DNA of 64,000 nucleotides from Herbiconiux sp. A18JL235 (lineage in GTDB: Bacteria > Actinomycetota > Actinomycetes > Actinomycetales > Microbacteriaceae). Of this stretch, positions 51,723 to 60,680 are shown in pieces (the first letter of the stretch is position 1; every line of letters begins with the position of its first letter). The stretch lies in contig NZ_CP162511.1 in the NCBI RefSeq assembly GCF_040939305.1, positions 62,001 to 126,000 of the forward strand, written 5' to 3'. The position numbers and the translations under genes were made by a program. Under the pieces are notes generated by a model. That model had not been told where the DNA came from and made no database searches. It worked only from the letters and a program-made list of their open reading frames with translations.

Positions 51723-53860
51723 GAGGAGATTCTCCCTGGTGTGAGGTCGAGCCGGCGCAGCAGCTGGGCGTTGAGTGCCACGATGATCGTCGAGAGCGAC
51801 ATGAGGAGGGCCCCCACAGCCATGGGGAGCACGAACCCGACGGGCGCCAGCACACCGGCGGCGAGCGGCACCGAGAGCAGGTTGTACCCGGCCGCCCACC
51901 AGAGATTCTGCGTCATCTTGCGGTAGCTCGCCCTCGACAGAGCGATCACCGAGAGTGCCGAGCGCGGGTCGTCGCTGGCCAGGATGACGCCGGCCGACGC
52001 GATCGCCACATCGGTTCCGGCGCCGATCGCGATGCCCACATCGGCCCTGGCGAGCGCCGGCGCGTCGTTCACGCCGTCGCCCACCATCGCCACCACACGC
52101 CCCTCGGCCTGCAGCTCCGCGACGGTGCTCGACTTGTCTTCGGGGCGCACGCCGGCGTACACCCGCGTGATGCCGAGCTCGCGGGCGACGGCCTGCGCCA
52201 CCGGTTCGGCGTCGCCCGTGACCATGACGACCTCGATGCCCTTCGCCAGCAGGTCGGCGACGGCCTGGCGCGACTCCGGCCTGACCCCGTCGGCGAGCGC
52301 GATCGACCCGAGCAGCCGCCCGTCACGCACCACGTGCAGCAGGGTCGCCGCGCCTGCACCACCTCCTCCGCCTGCACCACCTCCTTCGCCTGCACCACCG
52401 GCAAGTACCGCTCCGCTGTCGGACACCTCACCGCCCTCAGTGGGAACGGATGCGCGGTGCAGCAGTCTCGGGCCACCCACCTCGACGCGCGCACCGCCCA
52501 CGACCGCCGACACGCCGACACCGGGTGACGACTCGAAGGCGCTGGCCGCAGCGACGGCGAGGCCGCGCATCCGTGCCTCGTCGACGATCGACCGCGCGAG
52601 CGGATGCTCGCTCGACGCCTCGGCGGCGGCAGCGAGCGCCAGGAGCTCGTCGGCGTCGACGCCCGCGGCCGGCCGCAGCTCGACGACGGCTGGTCGGCCG
52701 AGCGTGAGGGTGCCGGTCTTGTCGAACAGTACCGTGTCGACGCGACGCATCGTCTCGAGGGCGAGCCGGTCTTTCACGAGGATGCCCGCGCGGGCGGCGC
52801 GCTCGGTCGAGATCGACACGACGAGCGGGATGGCCAGCCCGAGTGCGTGCGGGCAGGCGATGACGAGCACGGTGATGGTGCGGATGACGGCGTCGTCGGG
52901 GCTGCCGACAACTGTCCACACCACGGCCGTCACGACTGCGGCGCCGAGCGCGAACCAGAACAGCCAGCCGGCGGCGCGGTCGGCGAGGCGCTGGGCGCGC
53001 GAGGTCGAGCTCTGAGCGTCGGCGACGAGCCGCCGGATGCCCGCGAGCGCGGTGTCGTCCCCCGTCGCCGTGACGCGGAGGCGGAGGGCGCTGTCGGTCG
53101 CGACGGTTCCTGCGACGACCGAGTCACCGGGGCCGCGCGTGACCGGCCGCGACTCGCCCGTGACCATCGACTCGTCGAGCGAAGCGGTTCCGTCGACGAT
53201 CTCGCCGTCGGCGGGCACCCGTCCGCCCGGCCTCACGATGACGAGGTCGCCGACGCGCAGCTCAGCGGGGGAGACGGTGACCGGATGCGCGCCGGTGCCC
53301 ACAGCATCCGTCGCGTCGTCGAGTCGCTCGGCCTGGTCGGGCAGCAGCGCGGCGAGGGAGTCGAGCGCGGAGGTGGTCTGGGCGAGCGAGCGCATCTCGA
53401 TCCAGTGACCGAGCAGCATGATGACGATGAGGAGGGCGAGCTCCCACCAGAAGTCGAGTTCGTGATCGAGGAGGCCGAGGGTCGCACCCCAGCTCGCCAC
53501 GAAGGCGACGCTGATGGCGAGTGCGATGAGCAGCATCATGCCGGGGCGCCGGGCGCGCAGTTCGTCGACGCCGCCCGAGAGGAAGGGGCGGCCGCCGAGG
53601 AGGAACATGACAGTGCCGAGGATCGGCGAGACCCAAGGGGTGAGGCCGTCGGCCGGGAGGGTGTAGCCAACGATCATGGCGAACATGGGGCTGAAGGCCA
53701 CCACGGGCACAGCCACCACCAGCATCACCCAGAACAGGCGGCGGAAGACCGCGACGTGGCCTGAGTGGTCGTGGCCGGCGTGGGCGTGGGCGTCGTGCTC
53801 GTGCGCCGCCCCGTCGGCGGTCATCTGGTGTGCGGCGTGATCCTGTTCACTGTGAGCCAT
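51719..53860 (-). CDS. copB: Copper-exporting P-type ATPase, CopB type (P1B-3)
   Basis: 713 residues. The N-terminus is His-rich (HDHSGH and more). The metal site of membrane helix 6 is CPH (about residue 333), as in P1B-3 pumps, not CPC; DKTGT (about 380) is the phosphorylated motif and GDGVNDAPAL the hinge. It exports copper (or silver) and is coupled to CsoR downstream. A Gly-rich insert near residues 485-510 is encoded by a tandem DNA repeat. TATAGT (53869-53874 on the complement), then 8 nt, then ATG suggests leaderless translation. Confidence 0.93.
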   Translation of the reverse strand: MAHSEQDHAAHQMTADGAAHEHDAHAHAGHDHSGHVAVFRRLFWVMLVVAVPVVAFSPMFAMIVGYTLPADGLTPWVSPILGTVMFLLGGRPFLSGGVDELRARRPGMMLLIALAISVAFVASWGATLGLLDHELDFWWELALLIVIMLLGHWIEMRSLAQTTSALDSLAALLPDQAERLDDATDAVGTGAHPVTVSPAELRVGDLVIVRPGGRVPADGEIVDGTASLDESMVTGESRPVTRGPGDSVVAGTVATDSALRLRVTATGDDTALAGIRRLVADAQSSTSRAQRLADRAAGWLFWFALGAAVVTAVVWTVVGSPDDAVIRTITVLVIACPHALGLAIPLVVSISTERAARAGILVKDRLALETMRRVDTVLFDKTGTLTLGRPAVVELRPAAGVDADELLALAAAAEASSEHPLARSIVDEARMRGLAVAAASAFESSPGVGVSAVVGGARVEVGGPRLLHRASVPTEGGEVSDSGAVLAGGAGEGGGAGGGGGAGAATLLHVVRDGRLLGSIALADGVRPESRQAVADLLAKGIEVVMVTGDAEPVAQAVARELGITRVYAGVRPEDKSSTVAELQAEGRVVAMVGDGVNDAPALARADVGIAIGAGTDVAIASAGVILASDDPRSALSVIALSRASYRKMTQNLWWAAGYNLLSVPLAAGVLAPVGFVLPMAVGALLMSLSTIIVALNAQLLRRLDLTPGRISS
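52352..52399. repeat. Tandem 18-bp repeat in the copper ATPase gene
   Basis: GCCTGCACCACCTCCTCC (52352-52369) is followed by a near copy (52370-52387) and by 12 bp of a third. It encodes the Gly/Glu/Ala-rich insert of the nucleotide-binding domain. The repeat is 18 bp, so copy-number changes keep the frame. Confidence 0.75.
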
Positions 53861-53872
53861 GACCCGAAACTA

Positions 53873-53887
53873 TACCCCTAGGGGGTA
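53873..53887. promoter_or_regulatory. CsoR operator overlapping the copB promoter
   Basis: TACCCCTAGGGGGTA (53873-53887) matches the palindromic core of CsoR-type operators. It overlaps the -10 hexamer TATAGT (53869-53874 on the complement) of copB, so bound CsoR would block transcription directly. It is 12 bp upstream of the copB start. Confidence 0.85.
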
Positions 53888-53936
53888 CTCCGCAAGACGC
53901 TCTCGGCGAACAGCGCGGGGGTGATACCGTGAGCGC

Positions 53937-54518
53937 GTGACCCACCACGACGCGCCGACGGAGACGGCGACCGCCACCGCATCCCGCGCCACGAACCGGG
54001 CCAGGGTGACCGGGGTGATCGTGGTGGGCATGAGCGTCGCGGTGTGGTGGCCGGCCTTCACGCTCGGCGCCTGGGGCGACTTCTTCTTCGACCAGATGCT
54101 CACCGTCTGGGCCGCATCGACGGGCGCTCTCTTCGTCGTGCTGCTCCAGTTGCGGGGGAGGGCCCGCATCCTCCGCGCTCTGGCGCTGCTCATCCCCAGC
54201 CTCTGGCTCGCACTGTCGTTCGTGCCGGTGCCGAGAGACGAGGACGTGTTCGCGTGGGCCGTCGCGCTCCTCGGCATCCTCGTGGGCCTGCTCGCGGTGC
54301 CGACCACCATCTGGGTGCTCGCCCGCATCGTCTGGCCCGAGTTCGGCGACGACATCTCGTGGCCGAGACGCCTGGTCGTCATCGGTGCTGTCGCCCTCAT
54401 CGCGCTGGCGAGCTTCCTCCTCGGCGTGAACCAGTCGAAGTTCCTCACCTGCGAGGAGTTCACCGTCAGCGGCAACTCGCAGCCCCCGGGCTGCACCCCT
54501 GAGTCCTCTCTAGAGTGA
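53937..54518 (+). CDS. Small membrane protein of unknown function
   Basis: 193 residues with five likely membrane helices. The N-terminus is Thr/Ala-rich and the C-terminal outer loop ends FLTCEEFTVSGNSQPPGCTP with two Cys. I recognise no family. TACCGT (53925-53930), 6 nt, then GTG is a leaderless arrangement. Divergent from the copper ATPase and convergent with the threonine aldolase gene. Confidence 0.7.
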   Translation: MTHHDAPTETATATASRATNRARVTGVIVVGMSVAVWWPAFTLGAWGDFFFDQMLTVWAASTGALFVVLLQLRGRARILRALALLIPSLWLALSFVPVPRDEDVFAWAVALLGILVGLLAVPTTIWVLARIVWPEFGDDISWPRRLVVIGAVALIALASFLLGVNQSKFLTCEEFTVSGNSQPPGCTPESSLE

Positions 54519-54550
54519 CCCCGCCTCGGGCGCGCCTCGGCCGCCCCGAG

Positions 54551-55630
54551 TTACCCGAGCGCCCGCTCGAGCTCCCGCCGCAGCGCCGCAGCGAAGGCGT
54601 CGATGTCGTCGGGCGTGGTGTCGAACGCGCACATCCAGCGCACCTCGCGCGTCGCGGGGTTCCAGTCGTAGAAACGGAAGCTCTCGCGCAGGCGGTCGGC
54701 GACCCCGGGAGGCAGTGTCGCGAACACCGCGTTCGCCTGCGTCTCCTGGGTGAACTCCAGCCCCGGCAGGCCCTCCACCGCGGCGCGCAGCCGCGCGGCC
54801 ATCGCGTTCGCGTGCGATGCCGACCGCAGCCACAGGTCGCTGCCGTAGAGCGCGATCAGCTGCGCCGAGACGAACCGCATCTTCGACGCCAGCTGCATGT
54901 CGAGCTTGCGCAGGAACGGGATGCCCGTCACCGCCTCGGGCGACAGCACCACGACCGCCTCGCCGTAGAGCAGCCCGTTCTTGGTGCCGCCGAGGGAGAC
55001 CACGTCGACCCCCGCATCCGTCGTGAACTCCCGGAACGACGCGCCGAGCGACGCCGCGGCGTTCGAGATGCGCGAACCGTCGAGGTGCACGGTCATGCCG
55101 AGGGAGTGCGCGTGCTCGCTGATCGCGGCGATCTCGTCGACCGTGTACGCGGTACCGAGCTCGGTGGTCTGCGTGATCGACACGGCGAGCGGCTGTGCCC
55201 GGTGCTCGTCGCCCCAGCCCCAGGCCTCGACGTCGATGAGCTCGGGGGTGAGCTTGCCATCGGGCGTGGGCACGGTGAGCAGCTTGAGCCCGGCGACGCG
55301 CTCGGGTGCGGCGTTCTCGTCGGTGTGGATGTGCGCCGTGGTCGAGCACACCACCGCTCCCCATCGGGGCAGCATCGACTGCAGCGAGATGACGTTCGCT
55401 CCGGTGCCGTTGAAGACGGGGAAGGCTTCAGCCTGCTCGCCGAAGTGCCGTCGCACGACCATCTGCAGCTCGGCGGTGTAGACGTCTTCGCCGTAGGCGA
55501 TCTGGTGCCCGCCGTTCGCCGCAGCGATCGCCTCCAGCACCTCGGGGTGCGCCCCCGCGTAGTTGTCTGAGGCGAAGCCCCGGTAGGAGCGGTCGTGCAG
55601 CGGCTGCGGTGAGGTGGGCGTCTCGGTCAC
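54551..55630 (-). CDS. Threonine aldolase family PLP-dependent enzyme
   Basis: 359 residues of the fold-type I aldolase family. The PLP Lys is in SLGGTKNG (near residue 200), with HLDGSRISNAA as the cofactor Asp region and ENAAPERV near the active site. It cleaves L-threonine or allo-threonine to glycine and acetaldehyde, or a related beta-hydroxy amino acid. GTG at 55630 has GAGAGAG a little upstream; an in-frame extension to 55654 is possible. Confidence 0.88.
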   Translation of the reverse strand: MTETPTSPQPLHDRSYRGFASDNYAGAHPEVLEAIAAANGGHQIAYGEDVYTAELQMVVRRHFGEQAEAFPVFNGTGANVISLQSMLPRWGAVVCSTTAHIHTDENAAPERVAGLKLLTVPTPDGKLTPELIDVEAWGWGDEHRAQPLAVSITQTTELGTAYTVDEIAAISEHAHSLGMTVHLDGSRISNAAASLGASFREFTTDAGVDVVSLGGTKNGLLYGEAVVVLSPEAVTGIPFLRKLDMQLASKMRFVSAQLIALYGSDLWLRSASHANAMAARLRAAVEGLPGLEFTQETQANAVFATLPPGVADRLRESFRFYDWNPATREVRWMCAFDTTPDDIDAFAAALRRELERALG

Positions 55631-55801
55631 CGTTCTAGTCTCTCTCACCGGCACCGCGCATCCGGCGACCGCCTCGTGCGCGATCGGCGCCGCCGCAACC
55701 CGAAGTTGCGTGCGACGCCGATTTCGCGTGCAGGCCGTGCCTCGCGACCGGATGCCCCGGCCAGCCGCCCGTTGCGACGCGACCCTCGGATGCTGCCTGC
55801 C

Positions 55802-57034
55802 TCAGCCGCGCAGGGCGTCGAGCAGCTTCACCCGCGCCCCGGTGCGCAGCAGCGAGTTCGCGTAGATGCGCGAGCCGATCAGCACCACCACGGCCGTGGT
55901 GGCCAGCAGGATGACGAGCGACACGAGCGGCTCCCACCACGCGGCGTCGCCGAGGAACAGCCGCAGCGGCATGCCGATGGGCGCCGAGAACGGCACGTAC
56001 GACATGATGCCCATCACCAGCTCGTTGGAGTTGAAGAAGATGACGAGGAAGTACGGGATCATGACGAGCATGGTCACCGGGGAGGTGACCGAGGCGACGT
56101 CCTCCTGCCGGGAGACCAGGGCGGCGGTCGCGGCGAACAGTGCGGCGATGAGCACGAAGCCGAACACGAAGAACACGACGAACCAGGCGATCGCCGGGCC
56201 GAGCAGGCCGAGCAGGCCCGATTGGCCGGTGATGGTGAGTCCGAGCGCCGAGATAGCCGCAATGATGGCGATCTGACCGAAGGCCAGGATGCTATTCCCC
56301 ACCACCTTGCCGGCCATCAGCTCCCGGGCCGAGATCGTCGAGAGCAGGATCTCGACGACGCGCGTCTGCTTCTCCTCGACCACGCTCTGCGCGATGGTGG
56401 TGCCGAAGGTCACCGCCGACATGAAGAACACGACGCCGAAGGCGATGCCGACGATGTAGGTGAGGAACCAGTCGCCGTCGTCGCTCGGGTCGAGCAGCAC
56501 CACCTGAGGTGAGACGCTCAGCAACTGCACCAGGCTGGTGGGGGCGGAGTCGAGGGCGACGATGTCGTAGTCGAGGGTTCCGGAGGCGGGGGTTGCGGAA
56601 GCGGAGGTGCCGCCGGTCGCTTCGGTGCCGGTCGGCGGGGTGCCGCCCTTCACGCTGCCCGTCGGCACGATGGCCGCCTCGACGGTGCCGTCTTCGACGA
56701 GGGCGGCCGCGGCTTCGGGCGAGTCGGCGGTGGTCACCTCGAGGGCGCCCGCTGCCGCTGCCGACTCGGTGACCGACGCGGTGCCGCTCACCACGGCGAC
56801 CTTCGGCGCCGACATGGTCGCTCCGACGATGCCGCCGATGACGATGGAGGCGAGGATGGCGAGCATCAAGATGCCCGTCGAGACGAGGAAGGCCTTGCTG
56901 CGCAGACGCATCGAGATCTCGCGCTGGGCGACGAGCCAGGTGCCTTGGGCGACGGAAGGCCGCTTCGGCCGGCCCGCCCGCGGATCGCGGGGAGTGGCGG
57001 CGTCGGCGCGGCGAGCGGGGGTGGCGGTGCTCAT
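55802..57034 (-). CDS. ABC-2 type exporter permease (NatB/YhaP-like)
   Basis: 410 residues. One N-terminal membrane helix (about 45-70), a long extracellular domain with Ala/Ser/Gly stretches, then five C-terminal membrane helices. VVEEKQTRVVEILLSTISARELMAGKV is the diagnostic segment of the NatB/YhaP group. It forms the channel of an exporter with the ATPase encoded upstream (ATGA overlap). Substrate unknown; relatives export sodium or peptides and drugs. Confidence 0.87.
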   Translation of the reverse strand: MSTATPARRADAATPRDPRAGRPKRPSVAQGTWLVAQREISMRLRSKAFLVSTGILMLAILASIVIGGIVGATMSAPKVAVVSGTASVTESAAAAGALEVTTADSPEAAAALVEDGTVEAAIVPTGSVKGGTPPTGTEATGGTSASATPASGTLDYDIVALDSAPTSLVQLLSVSPQVVLLDPSDDGDWFLTYIVGIAFGVVFFMSAVTFGTTIAQSVVEEKQTRVVEILLSTISARELMAGKVVGNSILAFGQIAIIAAISALGLTITGQSGLLGLLGPAIAWFVVFFVFGFVLIAALFAATAALVSRQEDVASVTSPVTMLVMIPYFLVIFFNSNELVMGIMSYVPFSAPIGMPLRLFLGDAAWWEPLVSLVILLATTAVVVLIGSRIYANSLLRTGARVKLLDALRG

Positions 57035-57927
57035 TTCACGACCTCCTTGAAGATCTGGGCGAGGCTGGGCTGCACGGGGGTGAAGCGGGTGACGGGGCCT
57101 GTGGCGATGGCGCGGGTGAGAACCTGCTGGGCGACGGCGCGACCGGCTTCGCCGCGCTCGACCTCGAACTGGGCGTAGGTGCCGTCGAGGTCGATCACCG
57201 CGAGGCCGGGTACCTCCCTGATCCAGCCTGCGTCGCCCGAGAGGTCGATCTCGTAGCGGGGTTCGGAGTGCTCCTCGCGCAGGGCGTCCCGCGAGCCGCT
57301 GGCGCGGATGGTGCCCCCCGCGATCACCACCAGGTCGTCGCAGAGCCGCTCGACGATGTCGAGCTGGTGGGAGGAGAACAGCACGGGCGCGCCACCCGCG
57401 GCGTGCTCGGCGAGCACCGCCTGCACGGTCTCGACGGCCATGGGGTCCAGACCCGAGAAGGGCTCGTCGAGCACGAGCACACCGGGGTCGTGCACCAGCG
57501 CCGCCGCGATCTGGGCCCGCTGCTGGTTGCCGAGCGAGAGGCTCTCGACGGTGTCATCGGCGCGCTCGCCGAGGCCGAGTCGCTCGAGCAGGTCGTCGGT
57601 GCTGGCCTTGGCGGCCGCAGCGCTCATCCCGTGCAGCTTGCCGAGGTAGACGATCTGCTCGGCCACCTTCATCTTCGGGTAGAGGCCGCGCTCTTCGGGC
57701 ATGTAGCCGAAGAGGGCGCGATCGGCGGGGGTCAGCCGGGTGCCGTCGAGGCTCACCGATCCGGTGTCGCTCGAGAGCACGCCGAGGATGATGCGCATGG
57801 TCGTGGTCTTGCCGGCGCCGTTGCCGCCGACGAAGCCCGTCATGCGGCCGTCGCCGACCGAGAAGCTGACGTCGTCGAGCACCTTTCGGGCGCCGAAGCT
57901 GCGGGAGATGTCTGCGACCTCGAGCAC
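57031..57927 (-). CDS. ABC exporter ATPase (NatA-like)
   Basis: 298 residues. Walker A GGNGAGKTTTM near residue 39, signature LSLGNQQRAQIAAAL, Walker B VLVLDEPFSGLDP and the switch His SSHQLDIVERLCDD. The C-terminal extension of about 80 residues fits NatA-type ATPases. GTG at 57927 has AAAGGGG 5 nt upstream; an in-frame extension to 57984 is not supported. The two-component system just upstream on the same strand may control it. Confidence 0.88.
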   Translation of the reverse strand: MLEVADISRSFGARKVLDDVSFSVGDGRMTGFVGGNGAGKTTTMRIILGVLSSDTGSVSLDGTRLTPADRALFGYMPEERGLYPKMKVAEQIVYLGKLHGMSAAAAKASTDDLLERLGLGERADDTVESLSLGNQQRAQIAAALVHDPGVLVLDEPFSGLDPMAVETVQAVLAEHAAGGAPVLFSSHQLDIVERLCDDLVVIAGGTIRASGSRDALREEHSEPRYEIDLSGDAGWIREVPGLAVIDLDGTYAQFEVERGEAGRAVAQQVLTRAIATGPVTRFTPVQPSLAQIFKEVVK

Positions 57928-58113
57928 GGTGACCCCTTTCTGTTCGTGTACTTCCACGCTAGAAGGGGGAACGGATGCGGGCATCCGCCGTGAGGGGGGC
58001 TGCGGGTCCGCCGTGCGGGTGAACGTCGGGCGGGTGAACGCTGCGCGGGTGAAAGTCGGCCGCCTTGGGCTCGGCGTCGGGCGGCGCGGGCTCGGGGTCG
58101 GAGCCCCGGCGCC

Positions 58114-58842
58114 TCAGGCGGTGCCCGGAACCGCGACGCCGTTCTCGTACGCGAACACCACGGCCTGGATGCGGTCGCGCAGACCCAGCTTCTGCAAGAT
58201 CTTCGAGACGTGCGTCTTCACGGTCGCCTCGCCGAGGTACAGTTCGCCCGCGATCTCGGCGTTCGACCGGCCGGCAGCGAGCAGCTCCAGCACCTCGCGC
58301 TCGCGGTCGGTGAGCTCGGCGAGTGCGGCGAGTGCGGCCTGAGCCTCGGCCGACGGGTGGGGTGGTGCGGGCGCGGTGGCGCCGGCGCTCGCGGGAGCCG
58401 CGCGTCGCCCAGCGACGTTCTCGATCACCCGACGGGTCACGTCGGGAGACAGCAGTGCGTCGCCGCGCGCCACCACCTGCACCGCCGCCACGAGGTCTTC
58501 GGGCGAGGAGTTCTTGAGCACGAAGCCGCTGGCCCCCGCCTCGAGCGCCTCGAACAGGTAGTCATCGCGGTTGAACGTGGTGAGCACGAGGATGCCCGCG
58601 CGGGTGCCTCGGGCGATCAGCTCGCGGGTGGCGGAGAGGCCGTCGAGCTCGGGCATCTGCACGTCCATGCAGACGACGTCGGGGTCGACCCGCGAGACCA
58701 GGTCGACCGCCTCGCGACCGGTGCGGGCCTCGCCGACCACCTCGATGCCGTCCTCCGACTCGAGGATGATGCGAAGGCCCACCCGCACCAGGTCTTGGTC
58801 GTCGGCGAGCACGACGCGGATGCTGGGATCGCGTTCGGTCAT
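58114..58842 (-). CDS. NarL/FixJ-type response regulator
   Basis: 242 residues. Receiver domain with the phosphorylated Asp60 (VVCMDVQMPELDG), DD near residue 14 and LKN as the switch Lys region. An Ala/Pro linker leads to a LuxR-type helix-turn-helix (LTDREREVLELLAAGRSNAEI, ATVKTHVSKILQKLGLRDR). The kinase gene overlaps it by ATGA. The NatAB-type exporter gene follows on the same strand after about 190 bp, a typical target of such systems. Confidence 0.92.
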   Translation of the reverse strand: MTERDPSIRVVLADDQDLVRVGLRIILESEDGIEVVGEARTGREAVDLVSRVDPDVVCMDVQMPELDGLSATRELIARGTRAGILVLTTFNRDDYLFEALEAGASGFVLKNSSPEDLVAAVQVVARGDALLSPDVTRRVIENVAGRRAAPASAGATAPAPPHPSAEAQAALAALAELTDREREVLELLAAGRSNAEIAGELYLGEATVKTHVSKILQKLGLRDRIQAVVFAYENGVAVPGTA

Positions 58843-60158
58843 GCGGACTCTCCGATCGGTCGGGGTGAGACGGGGAGGATGGCGCGCACCCGATAGCCGC
58901 CGCGGGGTTTGGGCTCCATCACGATCTCGCCGCCGACCGCTGCCGCGCGTTCGCGCATGCCGATCTGGCCGAGCCCACCGGGGGCGCCCGCCGAGCCGGG
59001 CGGCGCCGACGAGTGGCGGGCGAGCGGGTTGAGGCCCGTTCCCGTGTCGCTCACCTCGACCTCGATCTCGGAGCCGAGGTAGCGCAGCCGCACGTCGGCC
59101 GTGGCCCGCGCACCGCCGTGCTTGCGCACGTTGGTGAGCGACTCCTGCACGATGCGGTAGGCGCTGAGTCCGACGACCGAGGGCACCGGCACGGGTGTGC
59201 CGACGGTGGTGAAGGTGACGGGAAGGCCGGTGGCCTCCGCATCGGCGACGAGCTCGGGGAGCTGCTCGAGGCCGCGGGTGGAGGCCGACCGGCTTGCGTC
59301 GGTGTCGTCGGACTGGCGGAGGGCGCCGAGCATCCGGTGCAGTTCGTCGACGGCCTCCCGCGCGTTCTCCTCGATCTGCGTGAGTGCGTCGACCGCCCGC
59401 GGGTCGGTCTCGCTGCTCTTGCCCAGCACGCGCCGGGCGGCACCGGCCTGCAGGCCCATCACCGACACGTGGTGGGCGACGACGTCGTGCAGTTCGCGGG
59501 CGATGCGCACCCGTTCGAGCGCGACCGCCTGTCGGCTGCTGACCTCGCGTTCGCGTTCGAGCTCCTGAGTGCGCTGCTCGAGCGCCTCACGCTGGCGGGC
59601 CGCGGTGTACGAGGCGTTGCCGAAGACGAAGGCGGCGCCGAAGTAGAGGAGGTTGGTGACGATGGAGATGAGGCTCGCGGCCATGAATTGCGAGAACAAG
59701 CCGTCGCGTGAGATGCCGGGGGTGGAGTCAGGGGTGAGGCCCTGGTAGATGAGCACGGAGAGAAGCCAGATCACCATTCCGGCGGCGATGACGATGCGCT
59801 CGACAGTGGCGAGCAGGCGGTTCTGGCTCCAGGCGCCGAGCGTGTAGAGAGCGACGAAGAGGCAGATGTTGGCGAAGAGCTGCTCGTAGATGCCGACGTA
59901 CTGGCCCACCACGAAGGTGATGCCGACGATCAGGGCGACGAGCTCGGGAAAGCGGCGACGGAAGGCGAGCGAACCCGCGATGACGAGGGCCCAGAGCAGG
60001 GAGCCCCACCAGGGGGCGTGGGGTTGGTCGATGGCGGCGCGGTAGAGGAGCCCGCTTCCGAGTGACGCGACGACGAGTGCGGCGGCGACGAGGGCGTCGC
60101 GTCGGTAGCCGTCTGCGCCGGGTCGCGGGCGCTTCCAGTCGTCGGGGGAGAGGGCCAT
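58839..60158 (-). CDS. Sensor histidine kinase (HisKA_3/NarL type)
   Basis: 439 residues. About six membrane helices in the first 190 residues form a small sensor region, then a coiled coil, the phospho-acceptor region ERVRIARELHDVVAHHVSVM (His near 224) and an HATPase_c domain (QESLTNVRKHGGA, DTGTGLNP, GLGQIGMRERA). TAGCGT (60165-60170 on the complement), 6 nt, then ATG points to leaderless translation. It phosphorylates the response regulator encoded by the overlapping gene. Confidence 0.92.
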   Translation of the reverse strand: MALSPDDWKRPRPGADGYRRDALVAAALVVASLGSGLLYRAAIDQPHAPWWGSLLWALVIAGSLAFRRRFPELVALIVGITFVVGQYVGIYEQLFANICLFVALYTLGAWSQNRLLATVERIVIAAGMVIWLLSVLIYQGLTPDSTPGISRDGLFSQFMAASLISIVTNLLYFGAAFVFGNASYTAARQREALEQRTQELEREREVSSRQAVALERVRIARELHDVVAHHVSVMGLQAGAARRVLGKSSETDPRAVDALTQIEENAREAVDELHRMLGALRQSDDTDASRSASTRGLEQLPELVADAEATGLPVTFTTVGTPVPVPSVVGLSAYRIVQESLTNVRKHGGARATADVRLRYLGSEIEVEVSDTGTGLNPLARHSSAPPGSAGAPGGLGQIGMRERAAAVGGEIVMEPKPRGGYRVRAILPVSPRPIGESA

Positions 60159-60267
60159 GGTTCCACGCTACCGAGGGGTGGCGCACAGGACATCCGTCGG
60201 GGGGATGAGCGCTCTCCGGGGCGCCGCCACGGAGGTGTGGACGGCGCCCAGGAGGCCGAGGGCCGAA

Positions 60268-60534
60268 TCAGTAGTAGGAGTAGGCGGCGGCGCTCGCGAT
60301 GATGGAGATGATCGAGACGATGAGGCCCAGCACGGTGAGCACCGCGCCGACGATGATGCCGACGCGGGCGAGGGTGTTGGGGTAGCCGGCCTTCTTCGAC
60401 TGCGAGAACGCCACCGCACTCACGATCACACCGACGAGCGGCACGACGATGGCGAGAACGAGCCCTACGATGCCGAGCGTGCGGCCCGGGAAGTCGGCGG
60501 GGGTGGATCGGGTGTCTGGGGACATCGAGGTCAT
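60268..60534 (-). CDS. Small membrane protein, DUF4190-like
   Basis: 88 residues with two membrane helices (LGIVGLVLAIVVPLVGVIVSA and VGIIVGAVLTVLGLIVSIIS) separated by FSQSKKAGYPNTLAR, the pattern of the DUF4190 family. Function unknown. GAAGGAG lies 7 nt before the ATG at 60534. Confidence 0.8.
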   Translation of the reverse strand: MTSMSPDTRSTPADFPGRTLGIVGLVLAIVVPLVGVIVSAVAFSQSKKAGYPNTLARVGIIVGAVLTVLGLIVSIISIIASAAAYSYY

Positions 60535-60680
60535 GAGGGTTCTCCTTCGGGGTAGGGACGCGCGACCCGCACGCGACGATCGGATGCGGTCGCCGGCCCC
60601 CGGCGGGAGCCGACTCCACGGTCGCACCGCTTGCCCACACCCCGACCGGAGTACTTTCTACTCGTGCCAAGCTGGGGGGC

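Noticed and set aside
52352..52399. CRISPR-like repeat
   Set aside because: The units are directly abutting 18-mers without spacers inside a coding gene; it is a minisatellite.
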